From: JARBUG01 sp035628915
GTDB taxonomy: Bacteria > Bacillota > Sulfobacillia > Symbiobacteriales > Symbiobacteriaceae
NCBI GenBank assembly: GCA_035628915.1
Contig: DASPIW010000009.1
Location: forward strand, 57,451-121,450
DNA length: 64,000 nt
Direction of reading: 5' to 3'
The translations under genes were made by a program, and so were the position numbers. Positions within the stretch are counted from its first letter, which is position 1; the number at the start of each line of letters is the position of its first letter. The notes under the pieces are model-generated. The model saw only the letters and a list, made by a program, of their open reading frames with translations, ran no database searches and was not told the DNA's origin. This document shows positions 55,619 through 63,890 of the stretch, one piece after another.

Positions 55619-56176
55619 TTACGCCCGGCCCAGGTATTCGCCCGAGCGGGTATCGATCTTCAGCTTGTCGCCCTGGTTGATGAAGAGCGGCACGTAAACG
55701 GTATAGCCCGTCTCCAACCTGGCGGGCTTCGTGGTGCCGGTGGCGGTGTCGCCGCGGAAGCCGGGCTCCGTCTCCACCACTTCCAGCTCCACGGTGTTCG
55801 GCAGGTCGACGCCGATGATCGTGCCCTTCCACTCGGCGATCTGCACGTTCATGTTCTCGAGCAGGTAGTTCTTGGCGTCGCCGATCTGATCGGCGTTCAG
55901 TTCCATCTGCTCATAAGTCTCGTTGTTCATAAACGTCCAGGTGCCCTGGCCGGAGTACAGGAACTGGAACTCGCGGCGCTCGACCTGGGCGCGGGGCAGC
56001 TTGTCGCCGGGGTTGAACGTGGTTTCAACGGTGGAGCCGGACTGAACGCCCTTGAGCTTGACGCGCACGAAGGCGGCGCCCTTGCCGGGCTTGACGTGCA
56101 GGAAGTCGATGACCTGGAACACCTGGCCGTTCATCTCAATCGTGGTGCCCTTGCGAACATCGCTGGCAGAAATCAT
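55619..56176 (-). CDS. efp: Translation elongation factor P
   Basis: The 185-residue three-domain factor relieves ribosome stalling at polyproline. Family features: FLHVKPGKGAAFVRVKLKGVQSGSTVETTFNPGDKLPRAQ with the loop Lys, YSGQGTWTFMNNETYEQMEL, and the C-terminal GDKLKIDTRSGEYLGR. The loop reads KPGKGAAF, with Lys at the modification-site position. ATG at 56176, follows pepQ by about 90 nt. Confidence 0.97.
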   Translation of the reverse strand: MISASDVRKGTTIEMNGQVFQVIDFLHVKPGKGAAFVRVKLKGVQSGSTVETTFNPGDKLPRAQVERREFQFLYSGQGTWTFMNNETYEQMELNADQIGDAKNYLLENMNVQIAEWKGTIIGVDLPNTVELEVVETEPGFRGDTATGTTKPARLETGYTVYVPLFINQGDKLKIDTRSGEYLGRA

Positions 56177-56266
56177 GTGAAATGGTCCCTCCGCTCAACA
56201 AAAGTGCGATAGATTAGGATAAACCAAACGGGTCGGGTTGCTTCCCACCCAGAGGCTATGAAAACT

Positions 56267-57340
56267 TTAGAGGATGATCAAATCCTTGGGCGTCTGCGTC
56301 AGCCGGCGGCAGCCGTTCTCCTGCACCAGCACCGTGTCTTCGATGCGGACGCCGCCCCAGCCGGGTAGATATATGCCGGGCTCGATAGTGACCACCATGC
56401 CGGGCTGCAGCACTTCGCCGGTGCCCCGGAAGCTGACTTTCGGGCCTTCGTGGATGAACCGGCCCACGCCGTGGCCCGTGCCGTGTCCGAAATAGTCGGC
56501 GTAGCCTTTTTCGCGGATGTAGCTGCGGCAGACTTCATCAAGATCCCGGTCCGTAATGCCGGCCTTGCAGGCGTCGACTCCGCGCTGCTGGGCCTCCAGC
56601 ACGATTTCGTAGATCTCCCGCTGCTTCGCCGACGGCTCGCCCACCATGACCGTCCGGGTGCAGTCGGAGCAGTAGCCCTGGTACGCCGCACCAAAGTCAA
56701 ACGTAACCAGATCGCCTTTTTCGATGATCTTCTCCGACGCCCGCCCGTGGGGCAGCGAGGAGCGCACGCCCGACGCGCAGATGATCTCAAAGGCCAGCCC
56801 ATCCGCGCCGAGCTTCTTCATGATGTACTCGAGCTCGACGGCCAGCTCCCGCTCGGCGACGCCGGGCCGGACCAGGCTGATGATCTGGCCCCAGGCCTGG
56901 TCGGTAATCGCCGCCGCCCGGGCCATGATTTCGATCTCCTGCTCATCCTTGATCATGCGGAGCGCCTCGACCATGCCCGATACGGCGATCAGTTCGACGC
57001 CGGTCAGCGCCGCCTGGTATAGGGCGTACTCATCGACCGTCAGATAGTCGCCTTCGTAGCCCAACCGCCCGATGTTCAGCTCGCCGCACAACTGGGCGAC
57101 CAGCGGATGCGGAGCGGCCTCGGGCTTTACGACCGTAAAGGCGGGCGCCTGCGCCGCCGCCTGCTCGGTATAGCGGAAGTCAGTGATCAGGATCGCTTTC
57201 TCCTGCGTGATCACCAGCCAGCCGGAACTGCCCGTGAACCCGCTCAGATACGCGCGGTTCTCAGCCTTAGCGATCAGGACGCCGTCGACCTGCTTGCCGG
57301 CCATGGCGGCACGCAGCTTGGCCAACCGGGAGATGCTCAT
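56267..57340 (-). CDS. pepQ: M24 Xaa-Pro peptidase
   Basis: The 357-residue pita-bread metallopeptidase has an N-terminal creatinase-like domain (RLAKLRAAMAGKQVDGVLIAKAENRAYLSGFTGSSGWL) and the catalytic domain with ligands in VTFDFGAAYQGYCSDCTRT (two Asp), GHGTGHGVGRFIHEGP (His), TIEPGIYLPG (Glu) and GVRIEDTVLV (Glu). It cleaves X-Pro bonds. Position between aroQ and efp matches yqhT of B. subtilis. Confidence 0.95.
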   Translation of the reverse strand: MSISRLAKLRAAMAGKQVDGVLIAKAENRAYLSGFTGSSGWLVITQEKAILITDFRYTEQAAAQAPAFTVVKPEAAPHPLVAQLCGELNIGRLGYEGDYLTVDEYALYQAALTGVELIAVSGMVEALRMIKDEQEIEIMARAAAITDQAWGQIISLVRPGVAERELAVELEYIMKKLGADGLAFEIICASGVRSSLPHGRASEKIIEKGDLVTFDFGAAYQGYCSDCTRTVMVGEPSAKQREIYEIVLEAQQRGVDACKAGITDRDLDEVCRSYIREKGYADYFGHGTGHGVGRFIHEGPKVSFRGTGEVLQPGMVVTIEPGIYLPGWGGVRIEDTVLVQENGCRRLTQTPKDLIIL

Positions 57341-57346
57341 GCTCCA

Positions 57347-57796
57347 TTACCCCTTGTTCGCAGAGTCAGCCAGCCGGGCGGCGGCCCGGAGGCCCAGGCA
57401 ATAGCTGTCCGCACCGAACCCGGCGATGGTGCCGGCTGCCACCGGTGCGATCACGGAGCGGTGGCGGAACTCTTCCCGCCGGTACACGTTGGAGAGATGG
57501 ACTTCCACCGTCGGAACGGCCACCGCGGCGATGGCGTCGCGAATGGCGATGCTATAGTGGGTGAAGGCACCGGGGTTGATGACGATCGCGCCAAACCTGC
57601 CCGCAGCCCCGTGAATGGCGTCGATGATGGCACCTTCGTGGTTGGACTGGAAGGTCTCGACGGAGACGCCCAATTCCTCGCCCAGACTGACGAGCCGGGC
57701 GTTGATATCGGCCAGCGTTGCGCTGCCGTACACGCCGGGTTCCCGCTGGCCGAGCAGATTCAGGTTGGGGCCGTGAATGACGAGAATGCTGGCCAA
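57347..57796 (-). CDS. aroQ: Type II 3-dehydroquinate dehydratase
   Basis: The 149-residue dodecameric enzyme performs the third step of the shikimate pathway. Motifs: ILVIHGPNLNLLGQREPGVYG (with catalytic Tyr), FQSNHEGAIIDAIHGA, INPGAFTHYSIAIRDAI, VEVHLSNVYRREEFRHRSVI and GADSYCLGLRAA. TTG at 57796 is chosen because GGAGGTGG lies 6-8 nt upstream and the conserved domain starts there; the upstream frame is not homologous. It heads the aroQ-pepQ-efp unit. Confidence 0.95.
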   Translation of the reverse strand: MASILVIHGPNLNLLGQREPGVYGSATLADINARLVSLGEELGVSVETFQSNHEGAIIDAIHGAAGRFGAIVINPGAFTHYSIAIRDAIAAVAVPTVEVHLSNVYRREEFRHRSVIAPVAAGTIAGFGADSYCLGLRAAARLADSANKG

Positions 57797-57843
57797 ACGG
57801 CCCACCTCCGATAGACGGACATGCCAAACCCGCATTATCGTAC

Positions 57844-57889
57844 CAGAAAACGCGCCTGTCCACAAGTCTTCCGGACTGCGGACAGGCGC
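57844..57889 (-). terminator. Terminator after trhA
   Basis: GCGCCTGTCC / GGACAGGCGC stem followed on the minus strand by GTTTTCTGG. Confidence 0.75.
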
Positions 57890-57911
57890 CGTGCAGGGGC
57901 CACATGCCCAC

Positions 57912-58559
57912 TTACGTGAGCGTGTAGATGGCGAGGAAATGGCTAAAGGAGCCGGCCATCACAAACAGGTGCCAGACTTCGTGAAAGCCGAAGACGCCTG
58001 GCCACAGCTTCGGCCACTTCGTCGCGTACAGGGCGGCGCCCACCGTGTAGAAAAGGCCCCCCGCCAGCAGCCAGAGCAGCCCCACGGGGCTGACCGACTT
58101 AAGCAGGGGATAGGTGGCCACCACCACCAGCCAGCCCATGACGACGTAGATGACGGTGGAGAGCCGGCGCGGCGCGTTCATCCAGAACAGCTTCAGGACG
58201 AGCCCGGACACCGCGCAGCCCCAGATGGCCCCGAAGAGGCCCCACCCCCACGGTCCGCGCAGGGGCACGAGGCAGAACGGGGTGTAGGTGCCGGCGATCA
58301 GCACGAAGATCATCATGTGGTCAAGCTTGCGCAGGACGCGGTTCAGTCTGCCGGTCCCCGTTTCGGGCACGGTGTGATAGACGGCGCTGGCCGTGTAGAG
58401 CATGATCAGGCTGGCGCCGTAGACCGCATAGGAGACGACGTGCCACACCGTTCCGTTCCGGGCGCCGTCCAGCACCAGCGCCGCCAGCCCGGCGACCGCC
58501 AGAGCGGCGCCCGCCCAGTGGGTCAGGGCGCTGACCGGGTCCTTGATGCGCGCGATCAT
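57912..58559 (-). CDS. trhA: TrhA/hemolysin III-type PAQR membrane protein
   Basis: The 215-residue protein has seven membrane helices and the PAQR zinc-site residues: PVSALTHWAGAALAV, GASLIMLYTASAVYHTVP (His), RKLDHMMIFVLIAGTYTPFCL (Asp, His) and FGFHEVWHLFVMAGSFSHFLAIY (HxxxH). Members influence membrane fluidity or energetics rather than acting as true hemolysins. ATG at 58559 after GAGGTGATGCC. Confidence 0.92.
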   Translation of the reverse strand: MIARIKDPVSALTHWAGAALAVAGLAALVLDGARNGTVWHVVSYAVYGASLIMLYTASAVYHTVPETGTGRLNRVLRKLDHMMIFVLIAGTYTPFCLVPLRGPWGWGLFGAIWGCAVSGLVLKLFWMNAPRRLSTVIYVVMGWLVVVATYPLLKSVSPVGLLWLLAGGLFYTVGAALYATKWPKLWPGVFGFHEVWHLFVMAGSFSHFLAIYTLT

Positions 58560-58748
58560 GGCATCACCTCGGCAAGATTTTCCTTCCAATCATCTCACCA
58601 CTGCACAACCGAAGCAATAGCCCTCCTCCTTTCGAAGGAGACGCTCCTCCTCCTATTGAGGGCGGCGGAATTCCTTCCTCTCTCCGATGCTGTGGTGTGG
58701 GTATCGGTGATACGCTGTGGCTGTAACAACACCGAAGGGGTGGGCGAG

Positions 58749-58925
58749 ATGAACCTCCTGCACATTACGGACGATTTCGCGGCAATCGTGGCGGCCCAGG
58801 TCAAGGCGGGCAAGACGCTCCACCAGATCGCCCGGGATATGCACATCAGCATCGAAATGGCGGCTTCCGCCCTCAGCAAGTGGTCCCGGATCCACCGGAC
58901 AGCCACCACTGCCCATTCGAGCTAA
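58749..58925 (+). CDS. 58-residue putative helix-turn-helix protein
   Basis: The ORF starts at ATG 58749 after AAGGGGTGGGCG and ends 14 nt before a strong terminator. The sequence reads VAAQVKAGKTLHQIARDMHISIEMAASALSKWSRI in the centre, which fits a single helix-turn-helix with IARDMHIS as the first helix and turn. It is too short for a second domain. No family recognised; a small DNA-binding protein is plausible. Confidence 0.65.
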   Translation: MNLLHITDDFAAIVAAQVKAGKTLHQIARDMHISIEMAASALSKWSRIHRTATTAHSS

Positions 58926-58938
58926 ACATGATGACGAC

Positions 58939-58968
58939 ACGCCCGCCGGGATTCGGCGGGCGTTTTTG
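58939..58968 (+). terminator. Terminator after the 58-residue gene
   Basis: ACGCCCGCC / GGCGGGCGT stem followed by TTTTTGCG. Confidence 0.9.
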
Positions 58969-59029
58969 CGCTCGTTCAGGAGTCCGTCCTCCGCTGTGGT
59001 ACAGTAGCAGTAGCAAGGAGCGTGACTTC

Positions 59030-59404
59030 ATGGGCAAAACCACGGATTTCGGCGCCATCTTCGAACGGCTGAAGGCGATTCTCGCCGTTCACGCGCCCGG
59101 GCTGGTTGTGAAGGCCGATACGGCCGATACCTATTATCTGGACACCGCCATCATCCAGAAAAACAAGACGCCACTCTTCTTCGGGGCCGTTCAAATCAAG
59201 AAGAACTACGTCAGCTACCACCTGTTCCCGGTCTACGTATATCCGGAGCTGCTCGGCGGCATCTCCCCGGACCTGCGCAGGCGGATGCAGGGGAAGTCCT
59301 GTTTCAACTTTGTGAGTCTGGACGAGCCTTTGTTCGGCGAGTTGGCGCAGCTGACCGCAGTGGGGGCTGAGCGCTTTGCCGCGCAGGGTTTTCTAAAAGC
59401 ATAG
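59030..59404 (+). CDS. Conserved hypothetical protein, 124 residues
   Basis: The ATG at 59030 follows AAGGAGCGTGACTTC. The protein is alpha/beta and soluble: TTDFGAIFERLKAILAVHAPGLVVKADTADTYYLDTA, then FFGAVQIKKNYVSYHLFPVYVYPELLGGISPDLRRRMQGKSCFNFVSLDEPLFGELAQL. The overall pattern (helix, TPLFFGAVQIKKNYVSYHL strands, then GKSCFNF) recalls DUF1801/YdhG-like iron-chaperone folds, but I cannot assign it. It has its own promoter region and terminator. Confidence 0.8.
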   Translation: MGKTTDFGAIFERLKAILAVHAPGLVVKADTADTYYLDTAIIQKNKTPLFFGAVQIKKNYVSYHLFPVYVYPELLGGISPDLRRRMQGKSCFNFVSLDEPLFGELAQLTAVGAERFAAQGFLKA

Positions 59405-59419
59405 GCGGTACGCCAAGGA

Positions 59420-59451
59420 GGGCGCCGGCAGCCATCTGGCCGCCGGCGCCC
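59420..59451. terminator. Hairpin between convergent genes
   Basis: GGGCGCCGGC / GCCGGCGCCC stem between the 59404 and 59458 stops. Confidence 0.6.
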
Positions 59452-59457
59452 TGTTCG

Positions 59458-59775
59458 CTATTGCTCATATTCGCCGTCGTCGTACTCCCAGTTCAGATCG
59501 TTGCCGAAGACCCCGGTGCGCCCCCAGAGCTGGCGAAGCTGCGTATCGGCGTCGCGGTAGACGACTTTGAGGACCATCTGGCCCTTTCCCCGGAACCACC
59601 AGGGGCCGTTGCCGAAGACCGGGCTGTAGACCGAGAGCACCGTGCCGCCCCGGGCTTCCACCGCCTGCCGCAGTTCTGCTTCAAAGTTCTGCCGCTTGAC
59701 GTGTCTGAGGAAGAAGGCCAGGGGAAGGAAGATGATGACGATCAGGATGACCAGGCCACTATCCACTGCGCTCAC
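59458..59775 (-). CDS. Small single-pass membrane protein
   Basis: The 105-residue protein has an N-terminal membrane helix (LVILIVIIFLPLAFFL) and a cytoplasmic-type domain (RQNFEAELRQAVEARGGTVLSVYSPVFGNGPWWFRGKGQMVLKVVYRDADTQLRQLWGR) that ends in an acidic EYDDGEYEQ. No family recognised. It lies 53 nt downstream of the DUF3160 lipoprotein gene, same strand. Confidence 0.75.
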   Translation of the reverse strand: MSAVDSGLVILIVIIFLPLAFFLRHVKRQNFEAELRQAVEARGGTVLSVYSPVFGNGPWWFRGKGQMVLKVVYRDADTQLRQLWGRTGVFGNDLNWEYDDGEYEQ

Positions 59776-59827
59776 TCCTTACGCAAAGAAGGAGTGCACC
59801 GGGCAAGCAAAAGGTTCACGTAGACGC

Positions 59828-62107
59828 TCAACCCGGATTCCTCCCGCCGGAGCCGTTGCCGCCGCAGGGCACCTCGATGCGGACTTCCGGCTCGATCACT
59901 TTCACCTTGCCGCTGCTGATAAAACTGGCCGTCCAGTCAGGCTGCGGGGGCGTCTGGTGTGCCTGGACCTGCGCCAGCCAGGCTTCGTCCGTCATCCGGT
60001 CCGCCGCGGGATGGAGGAATTCGTAGTAGGTGTAGATCGCCCCACGGCCCAGCCAGACCTTGCCGCCCTCTGGGAAGGCGACCAGCACGGCGCCCGGGCG
60101 CCCCACCGCCTCCTGCAGCACGGTGCCGCCGGAGACGTGAACATCCGCTACCACAGCCATCTCCTTATCGACTTCAGAGGCCAGTTCGTACCAGCCCTTG
60201 TAGCCCCCCAGCGCCCGGATGCTCAGGTGCTCCAGCCTGGCGCCGTAGAAGCGGATCAGATCTTTCTCTTCCCGGGTGAGGGCCTCCCCCGTCAGCTCCT
60301 TTGCCGTGATCCCTTGAAGCTGCTCCAGCAGCACCGCGAAGCTCTCAAATTGCTCATACATCGCTTGATCGAGCAGGCCCCGCTCCGTCAGCCAGGCGAG
60401 GCTGCTCCGGACCAGCCACGCCAGGCGGGCGTAGAACTCCGGTTCCGGCTCGACATACCCCGGCGGCGGGGGCGGAATCTCGTCGTCGCCGCCGCACTGG
60501 GCGCCCGACGGCTTGACGTACAGGATGGTGTCATGGCGCACCTGCGTCCATGAGCCGAGCACCGTGTTGATCATCTTCTCCTGCCAGGCCGGGCTGCGCA
60601 TGAACGCGGGGTAGCCCTCCCCCTTGGCGGCCAGGAGCGGCTGGTACGTCCAGAGCCAGCCGCGGTAGAGATTCGACTGCCATTCGGCGGGCGGCACCGC
60701 CGCCACCCTTGCCGTCTGTGTTTGCAGACGGGCGGGGTACGCGGGCCACTTCTCTCCTTCTTTGCGGGCGCCCAGGAGGATCTCCTTTGCGCGGGCCGAG
60801 CCCCAGGCGGCCGCGATGTCAAGCCCGGTGGGGACGGGGCGCTGCGGCCACTGCACCAGCCCCTGCAGCACCGCCGAGTCGAGGACGAACCGCTGGCCCA
60901 TGAAGCGCATCTGCGGGCCGGTGGGGATGCCCTCCAGCTGCTGGTGAATCCCCGGCGCCTTCAGTTCCGCCATCGCTTTTTTGATGAAGTCGCGGACGAT
61001 CGCATCGTCTTCGAGCCCGGCCATGACGCCTGCTGCCAGGGTGCGGTACTCAAGCGGCGTTGCGTCATCGGCCAGGCCGACGAAGAGGGCCGTCGCCTCG
61101 TAGATGTTGCGCCATAGCTTCTCTTCATCCGGCCCGATCAGGCCGGCAATGAGGAGCGCCGCCCGGGCGGCCTCGATCTCCGCGGGCCCCGGCTCACGGC
61201 CCGCCTCAGGCAGCGGGAAGGGGACCGTGCCGTACCAGGTCATCGCCCGGAAGTACTGTGCGAACCGCTCGCTGCGGGTGTAGTGGCCGCGGGGAATGAA
61301 GGCCGTGTAGTCGATGGTGTAGGGCAGGAACGAAAGCTGCTCCCGCCCGGCGTGCCGCTCGATCTTCGCCAGTTCCCGCTCGATCAGAGGCGCTGCCGCT
61401 TCGGGCGCCGTTCCCGGCAGCCCGAGCAGCCGGTGAGGCACGCCGAAGAATACCACCGCATCGAGCGCCGCCGCTTTCCGGTTGGGCGTCGTCGCCTGGT
61501 CATAGGCAGCGGTTGCCTTCTTCAGCATGGCTGCCGTCAGGTCGGCCAGGTCCGGGTAGAGCCGGGTGTATTCGACGCCGCGCATCGCCCAGTCGTAGAA
61601 CATGTGGAAGGTATGGAGCACGGAATCGGTCGTGATGAAGCTTGGGACATCTAGATATGTATTATTTTCGTAGAGGAAGAACGGTTGGATGAAGTCGGTG
61701 GGCGCCGCCACGAAGCGGTTCTGCGCCAGGAGCGCCCGCTGCTGCCCGGTCAGGGTGCCGAACTGGGCCAGGTTAGCGATGTTGCCCAGGTCGGTGGCGA
61801 CATGGTAATTGGGCACCGCAGCCTTTACGGTAGGCGGGGCGTAGGGCCCCGGCCCGGGCACCGGCGGCGCCGGGCGCCCGGAGAGGAAGCCCAGGCCCAG
61901 CGCGACGGAATCCGCCAGCAGGGCCTCCCGGTCTACGGGCGAGGCGGTGGGCGGGAGCTCCGGTGCGACGGGCGGTGCCGGCGTTTCGGGTGCGGTCGGC
62001 GCCGGCTCTGCGGGGGGCGCCGGCGGGCCCGGCGGGGTTTTCGAGCTGGTACAGCCACCGAGGAGCAGGGCCAGGCAGATTACAGCGGCAAACGTACGTC
62101 TGAACAT
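59828..62107 (-). CDS. DUF3160 domain lipoprotein
   Basis: The 759-residue protein starts at ATG 62107 after AAGAAGGG with a lipoprotein signal (FRRTFAAVICLALLLGGC). A Pro-rich linker (PGPPAPPAEPAPTAPETP) spans residues about 25-60. The rest is a DUF3160 domain (NRFVAAPTDFIQPFFLYENNTYLDVPSFITTDSVLHTFHMFYDWAMRGVEYTRLYPDLADLTAAML, PFAQ-like FAQYFRAMTWYG and YTYYEFLHP near the end). The domain is known from spore-formers and archaea, without a defined function; it is extracellular and membrane-tethered. It follows the FG-GAP protein by 14 nt and is probably coexpressed with it. Confidence 0.88.
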   Translation of the reverse strand: MFRRTFAAVICLALLLGGCTSSKTPPGPPAPPAEPAPTAPETPAPPVAPELPPTASPVDREALLADSVALGLGFLSGRPAPPVPGPGPYAPPTVKAAVPNYHVATDLGNIANLAQFGTLTGQQRALLAQNRFVAAPTDFIQPFFLYENNTYLDVPSFITTDSVLHTFHMFYDWAMRGVEYTRLYPDLADLTAAMLKKATAAYDQATTPNRKAAALDAVVFFGVPHRLLGLPGTAPEAAAPLIERELAKIERHAGREQLSFLPYTIDYTAFIPRGHYTRSERFAQYFRAMTWYGTVPFPLPEAGREPGPAEIEAARAALLIAGLIGPDEEKLWRNIYEATALFVGLADDATPLEYRTLAAGVMAGLEDDAIVRDFIKKAMAELKAPGIHQQLEGIPTGPQMRFMGQRFVLDSAVLQGLVQWPQRPVPTGLDIAAAWGSARAKEILLGARKEGEKWPAYPARLQTQTARVAAVPPAEWQSNLYRGWLWTYQPLLAAKGEGYPAFMRSPAWQEKMINTVLGSWTQVRHDTILYVKPSGAQCGGDDEIPPPPPGYVEPEPEFYARLAWLVRSSLAWLTERGLLDQAMYEQFESFAVLLEQLQGITAKELTGEALTREEKDLIRFYGARLEHLSIRALGGYKGWYELASEVDKEMAVVADVHVSGGTVLQEAVGRPGAVLVAFPEGGKVWLGRGAIYTYYEFLHPAADRMTDEAWLAQVQAHQTPPQPDWTASFISSGKVKVIEPEVRIEVPCGGNGSGGRNPG

Positions 62108-62121
62108 GAACGACCCTTCTT

Positions 62122-63180
62122 TCAGCTGCGGCAGGTGACAAAGGTGGTCAACTCCCCGTCCTCCAGCAGCCAGAGGCGACCGGGGATACTGGCAACTTGC
62201 GCAGTCGCGGCGCTCGTGGCCGGCCACCGCGACATTTCGACCAATGAGCCTTCAGGGCTGGATGGCAGTGTGAGCAGTACCAGCCCGCCCGGCTCTGCCA
62301 GCGCGGCAAGGGCGGCACAGCCCGGCTGCTGCGGCAGCGGCCAGACCTTGTGGATGCGCTGCCAGGGCGGCCCGGTGTAAGCCAGCGTGAAGCCGAAATC
62401 GTTCGTCCAGCGATAGATGCCCAGGGCCTGTCCGCCGTCCCGGGTCGCTTCCGTGGCAACCAGGAAGGCCGGTTCGCCTTGCCTCAGGTTCAGGAGGGTC
62501 AGATCCGCGAACGGGTGGGCCAGACGCGAGCCGAGCCACAAGGCGAAGGGCTGGCCGCCCTTCCAGCGGTAGACCCAGGGCCGTTCCGCCCACCGCGGAT
62601 CATAGGCCGCTTGCCCCCAGGTGCCCACGGCGAGTTCTGCCTTGCCGTCGCCATCCAGGTCGCCGGCGACGGCCTGCCAGGGGGTGTGTTTTTCCAGGCC
62701 GCGGAATGCACGCTGCAGGCCGCCGTCCCGCAGCTGCCAGACCTCCAGGGCGCCGCCCAGCCCCGGGCGCCCCTCCGGGGGCGGCTCGGCCGGCTCGCCC
62801 CGAACCAGCAGCAGCTCAGCGCTGCCGTCGCCGTCCAGGTCGCCCGCCGCCGCCCGCTGCACGCGCTCCGGCCCGATATTGCCGCTAGCGACCGTGGGGG
62901 GGCGCCCGGGGCCGGCGCCGAAGCGCAGCACCCGCACCTGGCTGCCCGCTATGGTCGCCAGGGTATCGCCAGAGGCAACGAGGCGAACCTCGCCGGCGGG
63001 CAGGGGGAGCAGCCAGGCGCTCCGGGGCGCCAGGGGCAACAGCCAGTTGGAGCCGAAGAACCGGTAGGCCGCTATGGCTCGGCCCCCGGCCGCGGCCACG
63101 GCTACGGGGCGGGCGAAGGCCAGCGCGGCTGCGGCGCCGCTTATCACCAGCAGCAGGCCCAGTATCAGCCACCGCCTCAT
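62122..63180 (-). CDS. Secreted FG-GAP/VCBS-repeat protein
   Basis: The 352-residue protein has an N-terminal signal or anchor (RRWLILGLLLVISGAAAALAFA) and a beta-propeller-like body with two calcium-binding AGDLDGDGxAEL motifs (about residues 112-122 and 173-183). It is Pro/Gly/Ala-rich and probably extracellular. ATG at 63180 follows GGAGGGGTGGGC. It stands 14 nt before the DUF3160 lipoprotein gene; together they may form a surface complex. No catalytic site is visible. Confidence 0.85.
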   Translation of the reverse strand: MRRWLILGLLLVISGAAAALAFARPVAVAAAGGRAIAAYRFFGSNWLLPLAPRSAWLLPLPAGEVRLVASGDTLATIAGSQVRVLRFGAGPGRPPTVASGNIGPERVQRAAAGDLDGDGSAELLLVRGEPAEPPPEGRPGLGGALEVWQLRDGGLQRAFRGLEKHTPWQAVAGDLDGDGKAELAVGTWGQAAYDPRWAERPWVYRWKGGQPFALWLGSRLAHPFADLTLLNLRQGEPAFLVATEATRDGGQALGIYRWTNDFGFTLAYTGPPWQRIHKVWPLPQQPGCAALAALAEPGGLVLLTLPSSPEGSLVEMSRWPATSAATAQVASIPGRLWLLEDGELTTFVTCRS

Positions 63181-63229
63181 GCCCACCCCTCCTTCATCTG
63201 TAAGACTTCTCGGGCGCCCGAAAGGTTGC

Positions 63230-63356
63230 AGCCGGGTCGGCGTCGTGGTGAAAGCATTCGCAGCGGTTATCTTTGGGTGATCATCAGGGGAGGTTCGTCG
63301 GGTGATCGCCGGGTCATGTTCCGGTCATCGCCGGATCCTGTTCGGGTTATCATCAC
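63230..63356 (+). repeat. Degenerate GG-initiated repeats, region C
   Basis: On the plus strand units of about 10-13 nt repeat: GGGTGATCATCA, GGGTGATCGCC, GGGTCATGTTCC, GGTCATCGCC, GGATCCTGTTC, GGGTTATCATCAC. It lies between the start of the FG-GAP gene and the terminator of the small gene to the right. Confidence 0.45.
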
Positions 63357-63396
63357 GGATAAAAGGGCCCGCCCTCAGGTATGAGGACGAGCCCTT
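63357..63396 (-). terminator. Terminator after the 63407 gene
   Basis: AAGGGC..(bulged)..CTCA / TGAG..GCCCTT hairpin followed on the minus strand by TTTTATCC. Confidence 0.75.
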
Positions 63397-63406
63397 GCGA
63401 TCTAAA

Positions 63407-63700
63407 TCACGTCGACGCGCCGTTATTGCATATCCAGTTGTGTGATGCCCTGATAAGCCGCTGCTGGCGATGATAGCGCACGCAGCGGCTTGCATGTTGC
63501 TTTCCGCAGCGGGCTGGCCTTGCCACCATGAACGTCTTGGTAGAGTCCTGTAGCAGAGTGTTTTGGGTTTCCTGCAGGCTTGCCAAACGTGACGCTACGG
63601 TCCGAAGGTCACCGAGCGGCAGCGATGATGAACAGGCCCTGCCACACCCGACCGGAACTACGGTAGTCAAGGTAGTCGCTAACGTGAGCTTGACTGACAT
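63407..63700 (-). CDS. Small hypothetical protein (DUF1659-like N-terminus)
   Basis: ATG at 63700 after GGGAGGAAACCAG opens a 97-codon frame. Its N-terminal half (MSVKLTLATTLTTVVPVG ... LRTVASRLASLQETQNTLLQDSTKTFMV) resembles the small DUF1659 proteins of spore-formers. The second half is Arg/His/Cys-rich and unlike any such family, suggesting a frameshift after about residue 57. The terminator at 63357-63396 supports transcription. A group II intron ends 110 nt upstream. Confidence 0.45.
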   Translation of the reverse strand: MSVKLTLATTLTTVVPVGCGRACSSSLPLGDLRTVASRLASLQETQNTLLQDSTKTFMVARPARCGKQHASRCVRYHRQQRLIRASHNWICNNGAST

Positions 63701-63809
63701 CAACTGGTTTCCTCCCGCTACAGCAGCCGCCTCTCCATCCGCCTGGGCGCCCGTCTGTGGTTACCGAAATGGCTTGAGCTCAGTCACAAATGGAGGCTAG
63801 TCGTAGTCT

Positions 63810-63887
63810 CCTGGGCGAGTAGCCCCGGGGAGTTACACCCCGAGGCTCTCTCAGAACCAGACGTGAACCTCTCAGCTCATCCGGCTC
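63810..63887 (-). mobile_element. Group II intron 3' end (domains V and VI)
   Basis: Minus-strand 63887-63854 is a 34-nt domain V: GAGCCGGATGAGCTGAGAGG ... CACGTCTGGTTC with the catalytic AGC/GTT geometry and a GAGA-type tetraloop. Domain VI follows (AGCCTCGGGG / CCCCGGGGCT, 63849-63823) with a candidate branch-point A in CTACTCG. The 3' splice site is near 63811-63815. The body extends beyond the right edge. Confidence 0.8.
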
Positions 63888-63890
63888 CCA

